Below are positions 18,876 through 28,290 of a stretch of DNA of 64,000 bases, piece after piece. The position numbers and the translations under genes were made by a program. The number at the start of each line of letters is the position of its first letter. Positions within the stretch are counted from its first letter, which is position 1. The stretch comes from Hallella colorans. GTDB lineage: Bacteria > Bacteroidota > Bacteroidia > Bacteroidales > Bacteroidaceae. The notes beneath the pieces were generated by a model, which was given only the letters and a program-made list of their open reading frames with translations, did no database searches and was not told the DNA's origin. The stretch is taken from the NCBI RefSeq assembly GCF_003096815.1, contig NZ_QENY01000015.1:21689-85688 (forward strand), read 5' to 3'.

Positions 18876-20954
18876 ATGAAAAAACAAATGTTTAACAAGC
18901 GCTCCGCGCTCGTCTTCAAACAGTTCAACCGCAAGGGCTACAGCCTTTTTGCCGCATTGGGCAAAGAGGTGCTCATAAGCGTGCTGAGCGTTGCCACGCT
19001 TTCGCACGCCAAAGCCAATGGCTTGGAGGTACCCTCGATGGTTGAGGCAGACACTGCCAATGTTGGAGAGCAGCGCATAGACGAAGTACTGATTACAGGC
19101 TCACGAGCGCCGCTGACTGCCATACAGTCGGCCCAGATTGTGAAGGTCATCACGCGCGACGACATTCATCGTGCGCAGGCACAGACCCTCAACGACATTC
19201 TCAAACTATCCACAGGCGTAGATGTCCGTCAACGCGGTGGATTTGGCGTACAGACGGACATCTCTATCAACGGCGGAACGTTCGACCAGATCGCCATTTT
19301 GCTTAACGGAGTTGCGTTAACAAGTCCACAAACTGGACACAATGCGGCCGATTTCCCAATCTCTTTGTCAGACATAGAGCGCATAGAAGTGCTTGAGGGC
19401 GCCTCGGCCAAGGTGTTTGGCGTCTCTGCTTTCAGCGGCGCCATCAACATCGTAACCACCCCTGACGCGCGAAGCAACGTTCGAGCCAAGATCGAGGGGG
19501 GCTCCTTCGGAAGCCTCGGGGCAGACGCTGGCTTGACCGTGGCAGGACTGGGCAACAAGCGAGGTACTCTCTCCACGAGCCACCAGCTCTCCGGAGGATA
19601 CACGCGCAGTGATGGAGGTACAGACAACGCTGATTTCAAGAAAGGGCGCGCTTTCTACCAAGGTTTCATGTCTGCCAAAAACATAAACCTGAATTGGCAG
19701 GCAGGATTTGTCACCAAAGACTACGGCGCCAACACTTTTTACTCGCCCAAATTTCCGAACCAATACGAGGAGACGACTCGTTTGATGGGTTCGCTGGGCA
19801 TGAACATAAAGCCTTTTGCCGGAAATGACAGCAAGTATCTGTCACGCCTCGAGATCGTACCTCGCCTTTATGGTCACCGTGATTACGATCACTTCCAGCT
19901 CATAAAAGGCAAGGTGGGTGCCAAGGCAGGCGAGAACTATCACCGTGTGGACGTATACGGCGCGGCGCTCAACATGAATTTTGACTGGGCAGCTGGGCGG
20001 TCGGCCATCGGTGCGGATATCAGCAAAGAGCTGATACTCTCAACCGCATACGGCGAACACCTGCCCGAGAGCGAGTGGCAACGCATCAAAGACACCGAGC
20101 GGTCATACGCACGCAAGGGCGTTCGAACCAACACGAGCCTTTTTGCCGAGCACAACATCATATTGGGCGGATTAACCATATCGGCCGGAATCATGGCCAA
20201 CAAGAACACGGGATTGGACAATGACTTCAGGTTTTATCCCGGAGTGGACTTGAGCTACAGACCCAACGACCATTGGAAGTTCTACGCCAGTTGGAACAAG
20301 TCGTTGCGAGTGCCCACCTACACCGATCTGTACACCAACAATCCGGCGCAAAAAGGTGACCTCAACCTCAAGCCCGAACGCAACTCCACGCTTAAAATTG
20401 GCTCAAGATTTCGCGCCAATGGTCTGAACGTCGTGGCGTCAGCTTTTTACAGCAAAGGCGAGAACATGATAGATTGGGTGTACGAGACGAAAGAATCCAA
20501 GAAATATCACGCATTGAATATCGGCAAATTGGACAACATGGGGTTCAACGTGGAGACCAACCTCAATCTGTCGCAACTGCTCATCCACAACGTGGGCGGC
20601 GAGCCGACACTTCTGAAACTTGGCTATGCCTTCATACACCAAAACCACGAAACCACGCAGAAGATATACAAATCTCTCTACGCCTTGGAGTACCTGCGAC
20701 ACAAATTTGTGGCCGAACTGTCACACCCCATCGTGAAAAAGTTGTCGGCATCGTGGGCGTTGCGTTGGCAACAACGCATGAACGGCTACCATCCATACGC
20801 AAAATTGGACGGCAGGCTAACATGGAGCGAGCCCACGTGGCAACTTTTTGTCAAGGCTGACAATATCACCAACCATCGATACTATGATATTGGCGCGGTA
20901 CCACAACCAGGCATTTGGATCATGGCAGGTGGCAATATCAAGCTAAATTTCTAA
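18876..20954 (+). CDS. TonB-dependent receptor, possibly cobalamin (BtuB-like)
   Basis: 692 residues from the ATG at 18876; a TTG at 18864 overlaps the -7 box and is rejected. The N-terminus is an extended signal: basic stretch, then FNRKGYSLFAALGKEV and LISVLSVATLSHAKA. The plug domain (~75-190) has IDEVLITGSRAPLTAIQSAQ and a GVDVRQRGGFGVQTDISING segment; the barrel ends in GGNIKLNF. Plug style, size and the N-terminal motif recall Bacteroidota BtuB-type receptors, and a B12-dependent reductase is encoded 5 kb away, but no cobalamin riboswitch was recognised, so the substrate is a guess. A strong terminator follows. Confidence 0.8.
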   Translation: MKKQMFNKRSALVFKQFNRKGYSLFAALGKEVLISVLSVATLSHAKANGLEVPSMVEADTANVGEQRIDEVLITGSRAPLTAIQSAQIVKVITRDDIHRAQAQTLNDILKLSTGVDVRQRGGFGVQTDISINGGTFDQIAILLNGVALTSPQTGHNAADFPISLSDIERIEVLEGASAKVFGVSAFSGAINIVTTPDARSNVRAKIEGGSFGSLGADAGLTVAGLGNKRGTLSTSHQLSGGYTRSDGGTDNADFKKGRAFYQGFMSAKNINLNWQAGFVTKDYGANTFYSPKFPNQYEETTRLMGSLGMNIKPFAGNDSKYLSRLEIVPRLYGHRDYDHFQLIKGKVGAKAGENYHRVDVYGAALNMNFDWAAGRSAIGADISKELILSTAYGEHLPESEWQRIKDTERSYARKGVRTNTSLFAEHNIILGGLTISAGIMANKNTGLDNDFRFYPGVDLSYRPNDHWKFYASWNKSLRVPTYTDLYTNNPAQKGDLNLKPERNSTLKIGSRFRANGLNVVASAFYSKGENMIDWVYETKESKKYHALNIGKLDNMGFNVETNLNLSQLLIHNVGGEPTLLKLGYAFIHQNHETTQKIYKSLYALEYLRHKFVAELSHPIVKKLSASWALRWQQRMNGYHPYAKLDGRLTWSEPTWQLFVKADNITNHRYYDIGAVPQPGIWIMAGGNIKLNF

Positions 20955-20994
20955 AGAGATAGCAACATTTTTAAACCAGATAAAAAAAAGCGGA

Positions 20995-21024
20995 GGCCTT
21001 GACCATTACGGTCAAGGCCATTTT
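20995..21024 (+). terminator. Terminator after the second TonB receptor
   Basis: Perfect 10-bp GC-rich stem ggccttgacc (20995-21004) / ggtcaaggcc (21010-21019), five-base loop, then attttt. Located between this gene and the convergent dnaA. Confidence 0.9.
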
Positions 21025-21103
21025 TATGGAATGAAGAAAAGCTGATTGTGCATAAGCCAAGCCGAAAAGGAACAGGGAAACACCACCGGCGTTTCCCTGC
21101 TTA

Positions 21104-22513
21104 TTATCTCTTGAGCTTAAAAGAGTTTTCTATAGCGCTTACATCCGCACCGAAGGCCTTGTCCACCTGCATGCGCCTCTGTACTTGCGCACAACTGTGA
21201 ATGACGGTGGAATGATCTCTGTTTCCAACTAATTTACCGATTCGTCCAGCTGGCATTTTTGTGTATTTTTGGGCTAAATACATCGAGACTTGTCGTGCCC
21301 TGACATAGTCTTGCTTACGGCTACGAGAGTTTACCTGCGCCGCGGTGACATTGAAGTGCACGCAAACCTTGTCCAAAATATCGTCGACAGTAAGCGGCTC
21401 GTCATCCAATTTGACCGCACGCTTGATGACTCTCTCGGCCAAACGCATGTTGATATCACTGTTATAAACAATGGAATATGCCATCAACGAGTTGATAACA
21501 CCTTGTAAATCTCGCACACTTCCACTGGCGGTTTCTGCTATAAAATGTATTACGTCGCTCGGAATATTAAGTCCATCGCGGCGTATCTTGCTCTTGAGAA
21601 TGTCTATACAAAGCTGTTTGTTAGGCTTTTCAAGTTCCGCAATCAGGCCGCATGAGAAACGCGTGAGCAACCTGTCGGGCATGGTCTTGAGCTCAATGGG
21701 TGGACGATCCGAGGCCAAGATGATGCGCTTGCCGTTACGAAAGAGGTGGTTGAAAATGTGAAAGAACGTTTCTTGCGTCTTCACCGCTGTCATCCACTCC
21801 TGTATGTCGTCCACGATGAGCATGTCTATCGTTTGGTAAAATGCGATGAAATCGTTTATACTATTTTTCAACATCGCATTGGAGAACTGCACTTGAAACA
21901 ATCGTGCGCTGATATAGAGCACTCGTTTTTGCGGATAAAGCTGCTTGGTATGCAGACCGATTGCGTTAATAAGATGCGTCTTGCCACATCCCGACGGTCC
22001 GTAGATGAACATAGGGTTGAACTGCATCGTATTGGGATGCTCCGCAATGGACAGTCCGACGGATCGTGGCAACTTATTGCTGTCGCCCTCAATATAATTG
22101 GAAAAAGTGAGATGAGGATTGAGCTGGGAGTCTATTTCTTGAGGGCGGGCAGCGTCAAGAATGGTCGGAGACTGGTTCGCTCCCACGCGATTGCGTGGTT
22201 TTTCCATCCCCGTCGAGGGTTCCGCCTCAAGCTCTTGGGAAAGGTTATGCTCCTTATCGGTAACGACTCGATAGGACAATCCCACCCCCTTTCCAAAACA
22301 ATGGGTGAGAGACTTGCCAAGTAAATCCACAAAGTTTTCTTCCAAATACTCATACACATAGTGGCTGGGTACCTGTACAAGGATCATTTTTCGAGCTTCG
22401 TCGAAGTGCTCGAAAAGGATTCGTTTGAACCAAGAGTTATATACTTGCTCGGTGACATTCTTGCGGATAAGCGCAAGTGTTTTGTCCCAGCGAGCGTCAG
22501 GACTTACTTTCAT
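21104..22513 (-). CDS. dnaA: Chromosomal replication initiator protein DnaA
   Basis: 469 residues from the ATG at 22513; the TTG two codons upstream is rejected. Domain I (~1-90: WDKTLALIRKNVTEQVYNSWFKRI), a variable linker, AAA+ domain III with Walker A GPSGCGKTHLINAI (~175-190) and Walker B LIVDDIQEW, and domain IV helix-turn-helix ending in the signature GNRDHSTVIHSC. It binds DnaA boxes and melts the origin. No dnaN or canonical TTATCCACA cluster is seen beside it, as is common in Bacteroidota where dnaA need not sit at oriC. Confidence 0.97.
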   Translation of the reverse strand: MKVSPDARWDKTLALIRKNVTEQVYNSWFKRILFEHFDEARKMILVQVPSHYVYEYLEENFVDLLGKSLTHCFGKGVGLSYRVVTDKEHNLSQELEAEPSTGMEKPRNRVGANQSPTILDAARPQEIDSQLNPHLTFSNYIEGDSNKLPRSVGLSIAEHPNTMQFNPMFIYGPSGCGKTHLINAIGLHTKQLYPQKRVLYISARLFQVQFSNAMLKNSINDFIAFYQTIDMLIVDDIQEWMTAVKTQETFFHIFNHLFRNGKRIILASDRPPIELKTMPDRLLTRFSCGLIAELEKPNKQLCIDILKSKIRRDGLNIPSDVIHFIAETASGSVRDLQGVINSLMAYSIVYNSDINMRLAERVIKRAVKLDDEPLTVDDILDKVCVHFNVTAAQVNSRSRKQDYVRARQVSMYLAQKYTKMPAGRIGKLVGNRDHSTVIHSCAQVQRRMQVDKAFGADVSAIENSFKLKR

Positions 22514-22787
22514 TAGCAACTTTGGATTGAGACATGTAGTCTGTTTAGACAGTTCTTAGTCTTTATTGCAATTGCAAATTTAGCAAAGATTTTGCGTATT
22601 GGCAAATCGATAAAAGAGCCGTTTAGTATCTAATGGGATGTAACTAACTAAGATTACGAAGATTAGCCAAGATTAACCATAAGTGTTAAAAATAAACAAC
22701 ATAAAGGAATATAACATTTTGATAATGAAGATTATATCCCAAATCGTACATATTACAATTCCATTACGTGAAACATACGAATATAAA

Positions 22788-22853
22788 AGACGTTCCTTGT
22801 CAGTACACACAACTTCAGATTGTATCAAAGAGCGTGAAACATAAGGAACGTCT
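22788..22853. repeat. Inverted repeat in the dnaA upstream region
   Basis: agacgttcctt (22788-22798) pairs exactly with aaggaacgtct (22843-22853). The intervening 44 bases carry cgtgaaacat-type sequence that also occurs once just outside the left arm (near 22766). It lies in the 379-bp gap between dnaA and the MCE gene, nearer the latter's 3' end, so it may be a terminator or a regulatory structure for dnaA. Confidence 0.5.
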
Positions 22854-22892
22854 ATTTAGACTGATTTTATATTAGCACTGGATAAATCTTTT

Positions 22893-23816
22893 TTATTTAT
22901 CCCTTCTTCCAAATATCGAAAAGTGTATATAGCGTTTAGGATGGGCCTTGAAGTTGGTGACCAAGGAGTCTGCGCTCATCAATGTGGAATTGAGATTATT
23001 GTATAGCGTTGGGTCGCTAAGCAGAAGTCCTAACGTGCTATGTTTGCTATTCATCTTGGCTGTGATGTTTTGTACATTGTCAAGTGTGTTGTTCACCTTG
23101 CTCATCGTGCCCTCAATGTCTATTGCTGCCAAGTTGGCTGTTATTTGAGATGTGTTGTCAAGGGTAGTGTTGGCCTTGCCGATGGCCATCTCTGTTTTGT
23201 TCATAATCCCTGGCATGCGTGTGTTGAGATTGGTTATCAACCTGTTTAGGCTTGCTGTAGTGGTAGTTAGTTCGGCCGAAACACGCTGCACATTGTGCAA
23301 CGATTTTGCGATAGCAGGGTCGGCCATAAGCGTGTTAACACTCGTCAAAATGCTATCGGCTTTTGGGATAAGCTGCTTGATGGCTGGCATCAATTGGGCC
23401 ACAGCCTCTTGCAACCCAACTTCTAAAGAGCCTGAAAGTGTATCGCCGGGCTGACAAATTCCATTGGCGGGATCAGCCAGAAGAAGGTTCATCTTCACAT
23501 TTCCCATTAGATCACTCGATATCACCGCTTTGGAACCGTGGGGTATTTTGAGATTTTTGTTTACATCCAAAGCGACAATTACCCCTTGCCCTCCATCGTA
23601 ATCGTAACTAATACCATCAACTAATCCTACCTTAAAGCCATTGGCATAGATTGGGTTGGAGTTTGAAAGCCCACTAATATCTGCAAAGCGGATATAGTAC
23701 GTGTTATTGTCTGAAAAGACGGAATGGCCTTTCATGAAGTTGATTCCGAAAAATAACAGTACCACACCAACTATGGCTACGGTGGCAATCTTAACCTCGT
23801 TTGTAAAAAATTTCAT
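22893..23816 (-). CDS. MCE/MlaD family lipid-transport protein
   Basis: 307 residues. One N-terminal membrane anchor (KIATVAIVGVVLLFFGINFM), then the MCE domain (~40-120: YYIRFADISGLSNSNPIYANGFKVGLV, ending LLADPANG), then a long helical region rich in Asn, Thr and Leu that forms the oligomeric tunnel or needle in this family. MlaD proteins bind phospholipids in the periplasm with an MlaE-MlaF ABC transporter, whose genes are not here. The gene follows the amidase by 23 bp, a pairing often seen in Bacteroidota. Confidence 0.9.
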   Translation of the reverse strand: MKFFTNEVKIATVAIVGVVLLFFGINFMKGHSVFSDNNTYYIRFADISGLSNSNPIYANGFKVGLVDGISYDYDGGQGVIVALDVNKNLKIPHGSKAVISSDLMGNVKMNLLLADPANGICQPGDTLSGSLEVGLQEAVAQLMPAIKQLIPKADSILTSVNTLMADPAIAKSLHNVQRVSAELTTTTASLNRLITNLNTRMPGIMNKTEMAIGKANTTLDNTSQITANLAAIDIEGTMSKVNNTLDNVQNITAKMNSKHSTLGLLLSDPTLYNNLNSTLMSADSLVTNFKAHPKRYIHFSIFGRRDK

Positions 23817-23839
23817 ACGTAATATTTTTCAATGATATG

Positions 23840-25123
23840 TTAACGGTTGGCTTTGAACTCTTCTATGGCCTGATTGACATTCATTCTCTTGCCATCTTTG
23901 AAAGCGATGATAAAACATTCTGGAAACTTGTCGAGGATTTCCTTGCGTAATCGGTATATCTCATTATAATTGTTACTTGCACCATAGGTGTATTTATTGA
24001 ACCCGCCGTCTTCATAAAACTCGCAATCCTTAAGCCCTTTAAAGTTGGTGTCATCAGCTTTCAACGTAAATTTACTGGCAAAAATTTGGATCTTGAAAAC
24101 AGGCTTGGATTGGGTTGTGGATGTTGGCGAAATGGATGCTTTAGATGCCTTTTGCCCACTCCCGGCAGTCTTTGGACGTGTGCCTGACGTTTGGGGGGAT
24201 GAAAGTGTAGGGGCGTCAACAGGCTGCGTGGGTTGTGAAGGGCGTGGCTCTATGGATTGTTTGGCAGGAGCTGGTGGATCTACTGGCACGGTTTTAGCCC
24301 TGCCGGCAGCCTTGCCTGTACGGTAAGGCACATTGATATTGTCGTCATACTTATTCTTATAATGAACGAACGCATTGTACATACCCTTAACATAGCTATC
24401 AAGCCCAGCATCAGAATTCAAGAAGTTTTCTTCTTCCGGGGTGGAGATAAAGCCCAACTCGAGCAGTACGGCAGGCATAGAGGTTAGCCGTAAAACCGCC
24501 AAATTGTTTTGATGCGATCCGCCATCGCGACGGCCCGTGGCTTTGCACACTTCACGCTGCATGAGCCGAGACAACTCAATGCTGCGCTCACGATTCTTGT
24601 CTGCGATAAACTCAAACATGATATCACTTTCCACAGAATTGGGATCAAAGCCCTTATAGACCGTTTTATAGTTATCCTCCAAATAAATAACTGCATTTTC
24701 TCGCTTGGCCACATCAATGTTTTCGAGTATGCCCCCGTCTCCAGTTCTCTGTCCTCTACCTAATGTATAACTCTGAAAACCGCTAACCGCACGATTGCCC
24801 GTGACCGCATTGATATGCACAGATATAAAAAGATCCGCTCCCTTTTTATTGGCAAACTCCGCCCTTTTCTTTAGAGGCACGAACTCATCCGTCTTGCGTG
24901 TGTACGAAACGCGCACGTCTGGACAGTTGCGTTCAATCATGCTGCCAAGAGCCAGAGCATACTTTAAGGTAAGGTTTTTTTCATGAGACACAGCTCCCGG
25001 GGCTCCCCAGTCCTTGCCGCCATGCCCAGCGTCTATGACAAGTTTGAACTTGCCATTAGCCCCCAAACACATTGGCGTAAACGTCATCAGTGTTATCAAA
25101 CAAACAAATAGCCTCTTGAGCAT
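23840..25123 (-). CDS. N-acetylmuramoyl-L-alanine amidase with C-terminal SPOR-like domain
   Basis: 427 residues from the ATG at 25123; a TTG further upstream overlaps a TACATTTG -7 box (25142-25149). Signal peptide (LFVCLITLMTFTPMCLGANG), then an amidase_3 domain (~20-240) with VIDAGHGGKDWGAPG (first zinc His), an internal Glu (ESDIMFEF), SVHINAV (zinc His) and the catalytic Glu region LLELGFISTPEEE. A Pro/Thr/Ser/Lys linker (~260-335) leads to a SPOR-like domain (VFKIQIFASKFTLKADDTNF...) expected to bind denuded septal glycan. Role: splitting septal peptidoglycan during daughter-cell separation. Confidence 0.92.
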   Translation of the reverse strand: MLKRLFVCLITLMTFTPMCLGANGKFKLVIDAGHGGKDWGAPGAVSHEKNLTLKYALALGSMIERNCPDVRVSYTRKTDEFVPLKKRAEFANKKGADLFISVHINAVTGNRAVSGFQSYTLGRGQRTGDGGILENIDVAKRENAVIYLEDNYKTVYKGFDPNSVESDIMFEFIADKNRERSIELSRLMQREVCKATGRRDGGSHQNNLAVLRLTSMPAVLLELGFISTPEEENFLNSDAGLDSYVKGMYNAFVHYKNKYDDNINVPYRTGKAAGRAKTVPVDPPAPAKQSIEPRPSQPTQPVDAPTLSSPQTSGTRPKTAGSGQKASKASISPTSTTQSKPVFKIQIFASKFTLKADDTNFKGLKDCEFYEDGGFNKYTYGASNNYNEIYRLRKEILDKFPECFIIAFKDGKRMNVNQAIEEFKANR

Positions 25124-25175
25124 AGTGAAAAAAGTATTTTGCAAATGTAATGAAAAACTATTTCAAAACCCAATT

Positions 25176-25556
25176 CTATCTTTGGGTTTTATCATTTATT
25201 AAATATAATTCCACTCCAGCACCGTCACAATCGGCTCCCATGGGCGGATTAAGCTTGGTTAAACGCAACAAAAGCGAGACCACTTCTGGCCAACGACAGA
25301 AAATACGCTCACCAATTCGCCGCGCAACATGTTCTAAAAGCTTTGAGGGAATACCCATTTCGCGCCGCACTATGTCATAAACTTGCGCATAGTTCACGGT
25401 GTCAGCGACATCATCGGAGACCATCGGGCGCTCTAAATCAACTTGCAAACGCAAGTTTAAGACATAGTCATTGCCCGTTAATTGTTCCTGCGCATCCACG
25501 CCATGATAAGCGTGGAAACGCAGGTTTTGAATATAAATATAACTGTCTTTTAGCAT
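25176..25556 (-). CDS. folB: Dihydroneopterin aldolase
   Basis: 126 residues from the ATG at 25556; a GTG two codons upstream is also possible. FolB cleaves 7,8-dihydroneopterin to the hydroxymethyl pterin in folate synthesis. Typical features: IYIQNLRFHAYHGVDAQEQLTGNDY (catalytic Glu/Tyr region) and the ADTVNYAQVYDIV segment, then LLEHVARRIGERI and VSLLLRLTKLNPP. It starts nine bases after the nrdJ stop, so the two are probably co-transcribed. folK is encoded elsewhere in this window (43.2 kb). Confidence 0.92.
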   Translation of the reverse strand: MLKDSYIYIQNLRFHAYHGVDAQEQLTGNDYVLNLRLQVDLERPMVSDDVADTVNYAQVYDIVRREMGIPSKLLEHVARRIGERIFCRWPEVVSLLLRLTKLNPPMGADCDGAGVELYLINDKTQR

Positions 25557-25565
25557 GTACACGTT

Positions 25566-28139
25566 CTATCCACAACGGCTTGCGCCACAATTGGTACAGA
25601 TGAGGCATCCTTCTTGGTACACAAGTGTTTCCTGTCCACATACCGGGCATGTTTGTCCCGGTGCATTGGTGCCATCCACGACATATTTTTTTAGGGCACG
25701 CTCAACGCCATTCTTCCATGTATTAATGCTCTCGTCCTTGAGTTGCAAAGAGCCAACGAGTTTGATAACATGGCCTATTGGCATACGGTACCGTAACACG
25801 CCAGATATTAATTTGGCGTAATTCCAATACTCTGGATTAAACTTAGAGCTGAGCCCTTCTACCGTAGTCTTGTAGCCACGCTTATTCTCAAACTGGAAAT
25901 CGTAACGATGAGTGCCATCCTCGCAGGTTTGCTTGATAATTTTTCCCTTGACAACAGACTTGGGCAATACAATGCCCTCGTCATCGTCTTGCAAGCCAGT
26001 GAAGATCTCATAAGGATACCCATCAAGCAGGCCGACAAACGCAACCCATTTGTCTTTGTTGTTTTGGAAGCGCACAACGTCGCAATCTAACACCTTGGGA
26101 CGAACCTCCTGAACAAGTGGGAGACTTGGAATTGGAACTGTAATAGGTGCTGGTGCCTCTCGATGTTCATCTTTTTTCTTGTCTTTTTTTGATGCAGCGA
26201 TCATCACTCCAGACCTACTTCCATCCCTATAAATGGTACATCCCTTGCAGCCCGAGCGCCAAGCCTCAACATAAAGATTGTTTACCAATGTTTCGTCTAC
26301 GTCGTTAGGAAGGTTCACCGTAACCGATATGCTATGGTCTACCCACTTTTGAACGGCTCCCTGCATACGCACTTTCATGAGCCAATCCACATCATTGGCA
26401 GTGGCCTTATGATACGGTGAGCGTGCCACGAGGGCGTCTATCTCTTCTTGTGAATACTTCTTGGAAGTGTCAATTCCATTCATTTCCATCCACGTGAGGA
26501 ACTTTTGATGGTAAACTATGTACTCCTCGAAAGAGTCGCCCACCTCGTCGACGAAGTCCACATGTACGTCAGTATCGCCCGGGTTGACCTTGCGGCGACG
26601 CTTGTAGACTGGCATAAACACTGGCTCAATGCCGCTCGTAGTCTGTGTCATGAGCGAAGTGGTGCCCGTTGGAGCAATGGTTAGGCATGCGATATTGCGC
26701 CTACCATATTTTGTCATGTCCTCGTAAAGCTTTGGGTCCGCAGCTTTCAAGCGGTTCACAAAAGGATTGTTTTTCTCTCTTTCGGCATCGTAAATCTCAA
26801 ATTTACCACGCTCACGCGCCATGTCCACAGACGAACGGTAAGCGTTCAGAGCTAAAGTTTTGTGTACATTCACAGAGAAATCCGTGGCTTCTTGAGTGCC
26901 ATAGCGCAGCCCCATGGCTGCCACCATATCTCCTTCGGCCGTGATACCCACGCCCGTACGGCGTCCAAGCCCACTCTTATGCTGTATCTTTTCCCAAAGA
27001 TGGTACTCGGTAGCTTTCACCTCCTGACTTTGTGGGTCCTTTTTTATCTTAGCCATGATCATGTCGATTTTTTCCATTTCAAGGTCGACAATATCATCCA
27101 TGATACGCTGAGCCAACTGTACATGTTTGGCGAATTTGTCATAATCAAACCGCGCCTCCTTGGTAAAGGGCTTGTCAACATAGCTGTACAGGTTTAGACT
27201 TAACAACCTACAGCTGTCGTAAGGGCACAGTGGTATCTCACCACAAGGGTTTGTGCTGACCGTGCGGAAACCCATATCGGCGTAACAATCAGGTATACTC
27301 TCACGCTCGATGGTATCCCAAAACAGCACTCCCGGCTCTGCGCTTTTCCATGCGTTGTGCACTATTTTCTCCCACAACTTACGTGCTGAGATTTCTTTTC
27401 GTACCTCAGGTTCATTGCCTTTGATAGGAAATTGCTGCTCGTATGGTTTGTCACTGACGGCAGCTTCCATAAACTCATCGTCTATTTTAACGCTTACATT
27501 AGCACCTGTCACTTTGCCCTCGGTCATCTTGGCGTCTATGAACGCTTCCGAATCTGGATGCTTAATGCTCACCGACAACATCAAAGCGCCACGGCGTCCA
27601 TCTTGCGCCACCTCTCGAGTGGAATTGCTATAGCGTTCCATGAAAGGCACAAGCCCCGTGGAAGTAAGCGCAGAGTTGTTCACAGGACTACCTTTTGGGC
27701 GTATGTGACTGAGGTCATGCCCCACTCCGCCGCGACGTTTCATGAGTTGCACTTGCTCTTCGTCTATTTTCATAATGGCACCATAGCTATCGGCATCTCC
27801 ATCAAGTCCAATTACGAAGCAATTGCTCAGCGAGGCCACTTGATGATTATTGCCAATACCTGTCATCGGGCTTCCTGCCGGGATAACATAGCGGAAATGG
27901 TCCAGCAAGTCGAACACTTCTTGTGCGCTTAACGGATTTTTATACTTTTTTTCGATACGAGCTATCTCGTTGGCAATACGCCAATGCATTTGCTCGGGTG
28001 TTTTCTCAAAAATATTGCCAAAACTATCCTTCATGGCATATTTGTTCACCCATACACGAGCAGCGAGTTCATCACCGCCAAAATACATAAGAGAGGCCTC
28101 GAAAGCCTCGTCGTATGAATAAATTTTTTGATTTTCCAT
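25566..28139 (-). CDS. nrdJ: Adenosylcobalamin-dependent (class II) ribonucleotide reductase
   Basis: 857 residues. It makes deoxyribonucleotides using adenosylcobalamin to generate the thiyl radical, without oxygen or a separate beta subunit. Landmarks: N-terminal SLMYFGGDELAARVWVNKYA, VASLSNCFVIG (redox Cys), RRGGVGHDLSHIRP, the active-site NPCGEIPL (Asn, radical Cys, Glu) and PTGTTSLMTQTTSGIEP. The C-terminus holds a CPVC...CTNCG zinc-ribbon-like cluster found in bacterial class II enzymes. A TAGCTTTG -7 box lies at 28180-28187. Confidence 0.96.
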   Translation of the reverse strand: MENQKIYSYDEAFEASLMYFGGDELAARVWVNKYAMKDSFGNIFEKTPEQMHWRIANEIARIEKKYKNPLSAQEVFDLLDHFRYVIPAGSPMTGIGNNHQVASLSNCFVIGLDGDADSYGAIMKIDEEQVQLMKRRGGVGHDLSHIRPKGSPVNNSALTSTGLVPFMERYSNSTREVAQDGRRGALMLSVSIKHPDSEAFIDAKMTEGKVTGANVSVKIDDEFMEAAVSDKPYEQQFPIKGNEPEVRKEISARKLWEKIVHNAWKSAEPGVLFWDTIERESIPDCYADMGFRTVSTNPCGEIPLCPYDSCRLLSLNLYSYVDKPFTKEARFDYDKFAKHVQLAQRIMDDIVDLEMEKIDMIMAKIKKDPQSQEVKATEYHLWEKIQHKSGLGRRTGVGITAEGDMVAAMGLRYGTQEATDFSVNVHKTLALNAYRSSVDMARERGKFEIYDAEREKNNPFVNRLKAADPKLYEDMTKYGRRNIACLTIAPTGTTSLMTQTTSGIEPVFMPVYKRRRKVNPGDTDVHVDFVDEVGDSFEEYIVYHQKFLTWMEMNGIDTSKKYSQEEIDALVARSPYHKATANDVDWLMKVRMQGAVQKWVDHSISVTVNLPNDVDETLVNNLYVEAWRSGCKGCTIYRDGSRSGVMIAASKKDKKKDEHREAPAPITVPIPSLPLVQEVRPKVLDCDVVRFQNNKDKWVAFVGLLDGYPYEIFTGLQDDDEGIVLPKSVVKGKIIKQTCEDGTHRYDFQFENKRGYKTTVEGLSSKFNPEYWNYAKLISGVLRYRMPIGHVIKLVGSLQLKDESINTWKNGVERALKKYVVDGTNAPGQTCPVCGQETLVYQEGCLICTNCGASRCG

Positions 28140-28261
28140 CAGATATATAGTAAATATTATATCAACATCATATATATTGCAAAGCTACAAAAGAAAAATG
28201 AAAAAAGAATAACTTTTAAAGATTAAAATCGCAGAAGTATTACCTTTATATATAATTTTTA

Positions 28262-28269
28262 TATCTTTG
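28262..28269 (+). promoter_or_regulatory. -7 box for the nitroreductase gene
   Basis: TATCTTTG ends 21 bases before the nitroreductase ATG; it overlaps and argues against the TTG start at 28267. Confidence 0.6.
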
Positions 28270-28290
28270 CATCAACTAAAACTTTCCAAA

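Noticed and set aside
22514..22892. Replication origin next to dnaA
   Set aside because: No TTATCCACA-type cluster or AT-rich 13-mers recognised, and dnaA is not linked to dnaN.
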